DNA of 5,209 bases, from positions 1 through 5,209 of the forward strand of contig CAYLQG010000094.1 of the NCBI GenBank assembly GCA_964385705.1, written 5' to 3'. This document shows positions 1 through 4,924 of the stretch, piece by piece (the first letter of the stretch is position 1; each line of letters begins with the position of its first letter). Position numbers and translations under genes: made by a program. The notes under the pieces are model-generated. The model saw only the letters and a program-made list of their open reading frames with translations. It was not told the DNA's origin and made no database searches. This DNA comes from DATKGN01 sp964385705 (lineage in GTDB: Bacteria; Patescibacteriota; Microgenomatia; UBA10105; UBA927).

Positions 1-453
1 GCAAGGGGCTGGGCTGAAAGCTGTTGCAGGGCGAAGAATTGCGGCAAACCCGCCTGAAGATAAGAGAAATGTGTCCCCTAAGCGTACTTCGCCCGATATG
101 CCGCCGTCACGGTGCATGAGGCTCGCGAGCTCCTGCCCGCGCTTGAGATAGACGTTGCCCTGGCCGCGGAAAACGACATACACCACACGTCCGACCGAAA
201 GAAGAAGCATCATACTTTGCACCCGAGGATTGTTTACCCGATCGGCAACATCTTCAAGCGCCCGGAGACTCGTAATCTCCCGGCTTAAGGCATCACCCAA
301 TAGAGATAATGCGGCAACACCCTCCTCCTGGGCGTTACCCGAAGGGTCCTGGATCTCAACGATACCGTATACTGAAGGCAAAACAAGCACCTGTCCCCAA
401 TGCGCTCCATTAACCGGCCCAACAGCAAGACCTAGAGAGGACTTAATCCGCAT
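1..453 (-). CDS. PP2C-like (PPM phosphatase fold) protein, N-terminal part, cut by the left edge
   Basis: Translating the minus strand from the ATG at 453 gives 151 residues open to the left edge; the 3' end is missing. An in-frame TAA (463-465) lies four codons before this ATG with no other start between, so the start is well fixed. The order of elements fits the PPM/PP2C fold: strands at about 19-35 (WGQVLVLP, VYGIVEI), a DPSG segment at 36-39 where PP2C enzymes have DGHG, helices at 41-60 and 62-75, strands at about 79-105 ending GQGNVYLKRGQEL, then GDTFLLSSGGF at 126-136. D36 would match the first metal-binding Asp, but G134 sits where the second (CSDG) Asp is expected, so normal metal-dependent phosphatase activity is doubtful. 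It is the last gene of a minus-strand run, 23 bases after the small membrane protein. The fold call is by pattern only; the exact family and any downstream domains cannot be seen. Confidence 0.55.
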   Translation of the reverse strand, partial: MRIKSSLGLAVGPVNGAHWGQVLVLPSVYGIVEIQDPSGNAQEEGVAALSLLGDALSREITSLRALEDVADRVNNPRVQSMMLLLSVGRVVYVVFRGQGNVYLKRGQELASLMHRDGGISGEVRLGDTFLLSSGGFAAILRPATAFSPAPC

Positions 454-459
454 ATCTTT

Positions 460-468
460 ATCTTATCA
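460..468 (-). promoter_or_regulatory. Putative extended -10 element for a leaderless PP2C-like mRNA
   Basis: On the minus strand the sequence TGA-TAAGAT is followed by six bases and then the ATG at 453. TAAGAT matches TATAAT at four of six positions and has a TGn extension. The spacing would put transcription initiation at the start codon. No convincing -35 is visible at 17-bp spacing (ATTATC). On its own this is weak; it gains weight from the same geometry at two other genes in the window. Confidence 0.35.
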
Positions 469-476
469 CGAAGCAA

Positions 477-698
477 TTAAAGGATAATAAGAGCGAGAAT
501 AAAAATACCGATTGCGAGCGCTAAATGAATATAGGTAAGAATGCGGAGGATCGCCTCAGAACCCTCTTCTAATACGTTTGCCATGAGATGTTCCTGCCGC
601 ACCATAACACCGGCAAACACGATATAGACCGCGACTCCCAAAAGGGTAAACAGTTTTGCGATAAGCCATAATGTTCCGGGAAATGCTTGTGGGATCAT
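477..698 (-). CDS. Small two-helix membrane protein of unknown function (73 aa)
   Basis: This 73-residue protein is almost entirely two predicted membrane helices, at about residues 9-32 (LWLIAKLFTLLGVAVYIVFA) and 52-73 (ending GIFILALIIL). They are joined by a short polar loop containing RQEHL and LEEGSE. No enzymatic motif is visible. Its ATG overlaps the TGA of the upstream PH-domain gene (ATGA, 695-698), so translational coupling is very likely and supports both that it is real and that it works with its neighbour. There is no Shine-Dalgarno at normal spacing; the nearest purine-rich stretch (GGAAGG) is about 15 bases upstream. Short two-helix proteins of this kind are common and poorly characterised in Patescibacteria; it may fall in one of the DUF families, but I cannot assign one from sequence alone. 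The stop is 23 bases before the PP2C-like start. Confidence 0.75.
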   Translation of the reverse strand: MIPQAFPGTLWLIAKLFTLLGVAVYIVFAGVMVRQEHLMANVLEEGSEAILRILTYIHLALAIGIFILALIIL

Positions 699-1351
699 AT
701 GCTGTTTGGTAATCCTTCCGTCAGACTCCGTATCGTTTCGACAACGCGCTCGGGATACGGAATCATCTCAAATTCCAGATTCGGGGCCTCTCCGGCCGTT
801 TCTATTTTTACGTTACCGTAATTGAATATTGCGGCAAAAATACCACCGGACGTGAAAGAGATGTCCTGAATCTTATTGAGCTCCGCTTCTGAAAATTTTT
901 TATAGAGCAGATAGAAAAAATCTATATCGATAACCCGCTCGTTGGTCACGATGTAGATATTGAAAAACCATCCCAAGAATTTTGCAAGAACAAATCCGAA
1001 AGTTGCAACATACCACAATGCGGTCCCGACAACGATGTAGCCAACCGGTATGGAAAATGACACCGGTAATATATGTATAACTATCGGAAAAATCACGGTC
1101 GGGGCGATAGCGATAAGAAATGCGATGAGTATCCATGGAACGTTTACGATAAAATGCTGCCGCAGGAATAAGACGACTGTCTCCTTTTCCTCCTGGGTCT
1201 CAAACCGCACGCTGTCGGGGTGCACCGCAAAGCTGGTCAACGGCGTCATGGGAGTGTGTTCACTACTTAACGCAGGAGATGTATTTGCAGAAGGTTTCGG
1301 CACGGCGGGAGCAGGGTTAGCATTGGTAGCTGAATCAAATAAGGTTGGCAC
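695..1351 (-). CDS. Membrane protein with bacterial PH domain (bPH2/DUF304-like)
   Basis: This 218-residue protein starts with GTG. Residues 1-45 are a low-complexity Ala/Pro/Ser/Thr tail. Two hydrophobic segments at about 70-95 and 101-127 form a helical hairpin, followed by a bacterial PH domain at about 129-212. The PH match rests on IVTNERVIDIDFF (134-146), NKIQDISF (159-166), IFNYGNVKIETAGE (175-188) and the closing IPYPERVVETI (197-207), which follow the usual pattern of the YdbS/DUF304-type membrane PH family. The function of such domains is mostly unknown; membrane scaffolding is an inference. The GTG is supported by a promoter that would initiate on it and by an in-frame TAG (1364-1366) just upstream. 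ATG at 1249 (residue 35) is a possible alternative that would remove most of the low-complexity tail. The stop overlaps the next gene's ATG. The start is 21 bases after the SpoIID-type gene. Confidence 0.85.
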   Translation of the reverse strand: MPTLFDSATNANPAPAVPKPSANTSPALSSEHTPMTPLTSFAVHPDSVRFETQEEKETVVLFLRQHFIVNVPWILIAFLIAIAPTVIFPIVIHILPVSFSIPVGYIVVGTALWYVATFGFVLAKFLGWFFNIYIVTNERVIDIDFFYLLYKKFSEAELNKIQDISFTSGGIFAAIFNYGNVKIETAGEAPNLEFEMIPYPERVVETIRSLTEGLPNSI

Positions 1352-1357
1352 AGAAGT

Positions 1358-1386
1358 ATTGTACTAAAGAGCCTACTTTTTCTCAA
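1358..1386 (-). promoter_or_regulatory. Near-consensus sigma70-type promoter, predicted leaderless, for the PH-domain gene
   Basis: On the minus strand, TTGAGA (1381-1386) is separated by exactly 17 bases from TACAAT (1358-1363); each differs from consensus (TTGACA, TATAAT) at one position. Six bases then lead to the GTG at 1351, so initiation would be expected at or next to the start codon. The -35 lies inside the last codons of the upstream SpoIID-type gene and the -10 overlaps an in-frame TAG. This is the best promoter match I found in the window. It would allow the three downstream genes to be expressed independently of the wall hydrolase. Confidence 0.6.
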
Positions 1387-3166
1387 CGTTGTAGAGCGGT
1401 CCGACAATTTGAATATTGGCGGGTGCCCGGAGATTAAAATACGTTTTAAATTCATTTCCGTCAAATGTGTTTGTGCCTGCGTCCCCCGATACGGTCACGT
1501 TCGTCGTCTGACCGGTTGCCGTGTTAAAACTCACGGAAATGTCAGAGACGCTTGAATACGGCGTGCCGCCCCGCGAGGACAATTCGGCCCGCACGCGCCC
1601 TGCGTCCCATGTATCGACGTTATCAGGGTTCGGTTTGTCGGTTTGTGTAAGATGTTGTTGGGTGCCTCCGTCTCGTTTGGCAAGAAGGAGAACGTTCACA
1701 ATATCGGCAACCTCTTCAGGTTTCAACCAGGCGGTTCCGCCATATTGGCTTCGTGAACCCCAGTCACAATAAAACCACGGACTATTTTTATCATACGCAT
1801 TACTCCGAAGGTCGGAAAAACCGGAGACTGATCCGCTTGGCGTATCCACCATCCGCTTCGTATATGATGTTGGTGACCATCCCTGTAAATCGCCCGTGTT
1901 AAACGCATAGCCGCCATGGGTTGATGAAAAGAATGCTTTGATGGGATTCCCTCCCTGCACCATAATCTGAGTTCCGGTATCATTTACCGCCTGACCCCAC
2001 GCTCCGCCTTTTTCTCCGCTTTGAAATACCTGACAATTTTGATTTGCACAAATGGACATACTGCCGTTATTTGTCGCGGCAAGCACATATGACCGGACGG
2101 CGATAACCTGAGCTTTGAGCGCTTCTGACGGCCAGCTGTCCGGAACTTCATAGATACGTTTTACGTAATCATTGAGATTCCCGCTCCAGATAATACTCCC
2201 CGAGTTAAACCCATTACTGTCGTTTACATGAATGGTGATGCCGCTGTCAGCATTTTGATAACTGTCAAAATTGTAGTAGGCCCGGAGAATTGTATCGGCA
2301 TTTTGTCCCGCCTGTGCGCGGCCGAGTGCTCCATATTGATTCAATCCCACCCTATTGGGGACGCCGAATGTAAAAAATCCAAGCGCTCCGCCGAATCCCG
2401 GATCTTTCCCGTTGGTTAAATCACTCGAACACCCTCCGCCACTTACCGCAAAGAGCGGAATGCCAAGGCCAGCGAGTTTTTGCGCCAGAAATTCCTGTTG
2501 TCGGGCGGATATTGCCGCCATTGCCGTCTGAAGCTGACCTTCGTAGGCCGCCACCTGTGCGAGTAATTTCCTCACAGTGTCAGCGCGTTTATCCGTATCC
2601 GCTTTCAGTTGGGCAAGCGACCCTTGCTCTTGTTGGAGCTCTTTTTTTTTGGTTTCCAGATCCTGGACGACGAGCGCGGTTTGCGTTATGACCTTTTTGT
2701 CTTCATTCACTGCCGCCTGCTGATATCCGATCGTCCGAAACGCCGATCCAATGTTTGTGGATGAGAAAAAAAGTGCTATCACGTTGTTGGCAAATGAGCG
2801 GATATAGAATTCCCGGATTCTTGCGCTTGCAACCGTGTACAACCCTTCGAGTTGCTTCTCTCCGACAGCTATCGCAATGGTTTTTTGGGCAACGTCAGCT
2901 TCGATTTGCTGAATTCTGGCCTGGAACGCGGTGATTGCCTGGTTCATCTTGTCTAGTTCGGCCCGGTGCGGCTGCGCGGCTTTTTCGATATTTGAGAAGG
3001 CCTCGCTACACTTTCCGCTTATTATGGCGACGTCACCCGGATTACACGTTTCAAGGTTCGACTGTGTTACATTTTCACAGGTCACGCTGATATCACACGC
3101 ATACACACGCGCGGCGGCAATCATAGTGAATAATCCTATTGAAAGTAGTAAAACGATCTTTTTCAT
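1373..3166 (-). CDS. Secreted SpoIID/LytB-domain protein with N-terminal CwlO/PcsB-like coiled coil
   Basis: This 597-residue protein begins with a signal peptide (about 1-23, MKKIVLLLSIGLF, with VYA before C24). Four cysteines follow (C24, C30, C41, C53). Long coiled coils at about 56-108 and 155-230 flank a segment (IREFYIRSFANN, 117-128) that resembles the PcsB/CwlO coiled-coil domain. A SpoIID/LytB domain spans about 262-500: GVPNRVGLNQYGALGRAQAG (268-287), the catalytic-type motif YEVPDSWPSEALKAQVIAVRSY (339-360) with E340 aligned to the catalytic Glu of SpoIID, C373 and C378 matching the zinc-site cysteines, and FFSSTHGGY (412-420). The C-terminal part (516-597) ends in FNLRAPANIQIVGPLYNVEKK-like sequence (577-597), as in other LytB-type proteins. 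SpoIID is a lytic transglycosylase that cleaves denuded glycan, so this is probably a wall-remodelling enzyme outside the membrane. The GHG of the usual GHGVGMSQYG motif is changed here. It is divergent from the pilin-like pair. No Shine-Dalgarno is present. Confidence 0.9.
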   Translation of the reverse strand: MKKIVLLLSIGLFTMIAAARVYACDISVTCENVTQSNLETCNPGDVAIISGKCSEAFSNIEKAAQPHRAELDKMNQAITAFQARIQQIEADVAQKTIAIAVGEKQLEGLYTVASARIREFYIRSFANNVIALFFSSTNIGSAFRTIGYQQAAVNEDKKVITQTALVVQDLETKKKELQQEQGSLAQLKADTDKRADTVRKLLAQVAAYEGQLQTAMAAISARQQEFLAQKLAGLGIPLFAVSGGGCSSDLTNGKDPGFGGALGFFTFGVPNRVGLNQYGALGRAQAGQNADTILRAYYNFDSYQNADSGITIHVNDSNGFNSGSIIWSGNLNDYVKRIYEVPDSWPSEALKAQVIAVRSYVLAATNNGSMSICANQNCQVFQSGEKGGAWGQAVNDTGTQIMVQGGNPIKAFFSSTHGGYAFNTGDLQGWSPTSYTKRMVDTPSGSVSGFSDLRSNAYDKNSPWFYCDWGSRSQYGGTAWLKPEEVADIVNVLLLAKRDGGTQQHLTQTDKPNPDNVDTWDAGRVRAELSSRGGTPYSSVSDISVSFNTATGQTTNVTVSGDAGTNTFDGNEFKTYFNLRAPANIQIVGPLYNVEKK

Positions 3167-3178
3167 TGAAGCGTTACT

Positions 3179-3187
3179 ATTGTACCA
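3179..3187 (-). promoter_or_regulatory. Putative extended -10 element for the SpoIID-type gene
   Basis: The minus strand reads TGG-TACAAT, a TGn extension plus a hexamer matching TATAAT at five of six positions. It is followed by 12 bases and the ATG at 3166, giving a leader of only about six bases. No -35 match is visible at 15-19 bp spacing, which is common for extended -10 promoters. Confidence 0.45.
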
Positions 3188-3210
3188 TTCTTTATTTTCC
3201 CGATCGTATT

Positions 3211-3219
3211 TGTTACACT
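3211..3219 (+). promoter_or_regulatory. Putative extended -10 element for a leaderless pilin-like gene
   Basis: TGT-TACACT carries a TGn extension and a hexamer that matches TATAAT at four of six positions. It is followed by six bases and the ATG at 3226, so transcription would start at the initiation codon. The best -35 candidate at 17-bp spacing (TTTATT, 3191-3196) is poor. The element faces away from the SpoIID-type promoter and lies about 30 bases from it. Confidence 0.45.
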
Positions 3220-3225
3220 GAATTT

Positions 3226-3846
3226 ATGCGGATATTTGGCTTTATTGTCGCGCTGTTTGTAGTATTTTTGCTTATCCCTCTTACAAAAGTCCGGGCGGAT
3301 TGTCTGACAACCATTATGATAAACGGATCTGTGTCATGCGGCCAGGGACGAACCGCATGTTTAGGGAACGGGATCAATGTTACGGGCCAATGCTGTACGG
3401 CTGACACCCCGTGCCCGTCGGGCACTCATGCGCCGGGCGTCTCGCAAACATACAATATTTGTGATTCGGTGCCAGACGCTCAACATGCTGCCTGCGTAGG
3501 CTGCATGACAAATTCGAGCGATACTACTCAGAAAACATGGACCGCAATCGGATGCATTCAGACCGATCCGAATGACCTTCTGGGGTGGATCATCAAGCTC
3601 GGCATGGGTCTCGCGGGCGGCATCGCATTCCTCCTCATTCTTTTCGGCGGACTCCAGATTATGACAAGCGCCGGCAACCCTGAGCAATTAAACGCCGGAC
3701 GTGAACTCGTCAGCTCCGCTATAACCGGACTTATCCTTATTATTTTTTCTATATTTTTATTATCATTTATCGGAATTAATATTATCGGTATTCCGGGATT
3801 TTCTTCGGCACAACCAGAGAACCGTACGGTAAATGGTCCCCGGTAA
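3226..3846 (+). CDS. T4SS-pilin-like membrane protein with cysteine-rich ectodomain
   Basis: This 206-residue protein has a signal peptide (about 1-24, MRIFGFIVALFVVFLLIPL, with VRA before D25). An exported region at about 25-115 carries ten cysteines (C26, 38, 45, 56, 57, 63, 79, 90, 93, 110). Two membrane helices follow, at about 118-143 and 162-189, joined by MTSAGNPEQLNAGRELV (146-162). A helix pair linked by TSAG[N/D]P is typical of the VirB2/TrbC-like 'T4SS pilin' proteins found in Patescibacteria; a role in a secretion, uptake or pilus-like apparatus is inferred from that family. The start was set at 3226 because it places the signal sequence at the N-terminus and sits six bases after a -10-like element. 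A longer reading from 3139 would run back across the divergent promoter into the neighbouring gene. The next pilin-like gene follows 11 bases downstream, so the two are probably co-transcribed. Confidence 0.8.
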   Translation: MRIFGFIVALFVVFLLIPLTKVRADCLTTIMINGSVSCGQGRTACLGNGINVTGQCCTADTPCPSGTHAPGVSQTYNICDSVPDAQHAACVGCMTNSSDTTQKTWTAIGCIQTDPNDLLGWIIKLGMGLAGGIAFLLILFGGLQIMTSAGNPEQLNAGRELVSSAITGLILIIFSIFLLSFIGINIIGIPGFSSAQPENRTVNGPR

Positions 3847-3857
3847 CCATACTATAT

Positions 3858-4214
3858 ATGAAACGTGAACTCGCACAGGGATTACAAATTCCATGGGGAA
3901 ACGGCACAACTCAGGTCACTGGACCGTTAAATGGCACATTGTCTCAGGGCGGTGCAGTAACGCTCGGATCGATATTATCCCGCGCCATCACATTCGTGTT
4001 TATCTTCGCGGGATTCGGACTGTTTATTATGCTTCTTGCGGGTGGGTTCACCTTCTTGACGAGTGCCGGCGATCCAAAACAATTGGAAAAAGGGCAGCAG
4101 CAATTAACCAATGCGCTCCTTGGATTCTTAATTATTTTCGTTGCTTATTGGCTCGTCCAGGCGTTGGGGTATATTCTCGGTGTCAATACGATAAGCAGTA
4201 TTTTCGGCACATAG
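3858..4214 (+). CDS. T4SS-pilin-like two-helix membrane protein
   Basis: This 118-residue protein has a polar Gly/Thr-rich N-terminus (1-35), a first membrane helix at about 39-68 (ITFVFIFAGFGLFIMLLAGG), the linker TFLTSAGDPKQLEKGQQQL (65-83), and a second helix at about 85-108. The linker shares TSAG[N/D]PxQLxxG with the preceding protein, so the two are paralogues or at least the same VirB2/TrbC-like fold class. This copy lacks cysteines and an obvious cleavable signal peptide. Its length is in the range expected for minimal proteins of this group. It starts 11 bases after the upstream stop with no Shine-Dalgarno, suggesting coupled translation. Its stop lies two bases from the stop of the convergent uppS. 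Assembly into a pilus or secretion channel is an inference; no ATPase or VirB4/VirD4 partner is in the window. Confidence 0.8.
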   Translation: MKRELAQGLQIPWGNGTTQVTGPLNGTLSQGGAVTLGSILSRAITFVFIFAGFGLFIMLLAGGFTFLTSAGDPKQLEKGQQQLTNALLGFLIIFVAYWLVQALGYILGVNTISSIFGT

Positions 4215-4216
4215 CG

Positions 4217-4918
4217 TTATTTTCCGAACCTCCGCTGACGTGTCTCAAAGTCCCTGACAATTTCATTAAACCGGGCAATCGTAAAATCCGGCATATGCCA
4301 GTCAGCAAAATAGAGCTCGCTGTATTCACATTGCCATAACAAAAATCCGCTCAAGCGTTTTTCGCCGCCCGTCCGGACGATGAGTTCGGGGTCCGGAATT
4401 CCCGCTGTATCTAAATACTGAGAAAATGTTTCGGGCGTCACATCAAGAGCTTTCGTTTTTTTATCGTTATTCATTTTTTCCATCGCCCTGAGCATTTCAT
4501 CGCGCCCACCATAATTGAGCGCAAAAACAGCAGTAATTGCTTTGTTGTGTTTTGTCTTTTCAATCAACGCAGTTATTTGCTGTTTGATATCACGGTCAAA
4601 TTTTGATATATCCCCGATCATCCGTATGCGAACGCCGTTTTTATGAAGCTTTTCTCCAAAATGTCCGAACCCCCAACGGAGAAGACTCATGATCCCCTTC
4701 ACCTCTCCAAGGTCGCGGGACCAATTCTCTGTTGACCACGCCCAAAATGTTAGATACTCAATACCCATTTCCGATGCATGTTTAATGAGCGGCTCAAGGA
4801 CGCTGTTGGCGACGCGCCTGTGCCCCTCGAGAATCGGCAAGTTGCGTTCTTTTGCCCATCGCCTGTTTCCGTCCATGATGATTGCGATGTGTTTAGGATT
4901 ATGTTGTTGCGCTTTCAT
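4217..4918 (-). CDS. uppS: Undecaprenyl diphosphate synthase (isoprenyl transferase)
   Basis: UppS condenses IPP units in cis onto farnesyl diphosphate to make the C55 lipid carrier for peptidoglycan and surface-polymer synthesis. All signature motifs are present in 233 residues, a normal length: HIAIIMDGNRRWA (10-22) with the catalytic D16, EGHRR (31-35) with H33, STENW (62-66), R68 and E72, NYGGRDE (135-141), and LIVRTGGEKRLSGFLLWQ (179-196) followed by YSELYF (199-204). R182, R188, S190 and E201 match IPP/Mg-binding residues R194, R200, S202 and E213 of the E. coli enzyme. The position equivalent to E. coli R39 appears to be I29; related enzymes also vary here, so I do not read this as loss of function. 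The start follows the mevalonate diphosphate decarboxylase stop by six bases, so the two probably form an operon within one pathway. No strong ribosome binding site is visible. Confidence 0.96.
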   Translation of the reverse strand: MKAQQHNPKHIAIIMDGNRRWAKERNLPILEGHRRVANSVLEPLIKHASEMGIEYLTFWAWSTENWSRDLGEVKGIMSLLRWGFGHFGEKLHKNGVRIRMIGDISKFDRDIKQQITALIEKTKHNKAITAVFALNYGGRDEMLRAMEKMNNDKKTKALDVTPETFSQYLDTAGIPDPELIVRTGGEKRLSGFLLWQCEYSELYFADWHMPDFTIARFNEIVRDFETRQRRFGK

Positions 4919-4924
4919 AACTTT

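Noticed and set aside
155..487. 110-codon plus-strand reading frame with an Arg/Ser/Thr-rich product
   Set aside because: It lies antisense to the PP2C-like gene, has no recognisable domain and has a composition typical of an out-of-frame shadow.
900..1136. Minus-strand reading frame of 78 codons
   Set aside because: It is an alternative frame inside the PH-domain gene, with a Cys/Arg/Tyr-rich product and no domain.
1050..1367. Plus-strand reading frame of 105 codons
   Set aside because: It is fully antisense to the PH-domain gene, which has clear domain and membrane-helix support; no start signal or family resemblance was seen.
3139..3225. N-terminal extension of the cysteine-rich pilin-like protein from an ATG at 3139
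   Set aside because: It would bury the signal peptide behind 29 residues, overlap the start of the divergent gene and read through the promoter region.
3848..3853. CATACT as a -10 for the second pilin-like gene
   Set aside because: The hexamer is poor, the spacing to the ATG is only four bases and there is no -35; co-transcription with the upstream gene explains it better.
4185..4204. Possible terminator hairpin AATAC...GTATT followed by TT
   Set aside because: The stem is only five mostly A/T pairs, lies inside the pilin-like coding region and has no proper T-tract.
3893..4339. 148-codon plus-strand reading frame, longer than the 118-residue pilin-like gene it overlaps
   Set aside because: The 118-residue frame has the conserved TSAGDP core and two membrane helices; this frame has neither and runs into the 3' end of uppS.
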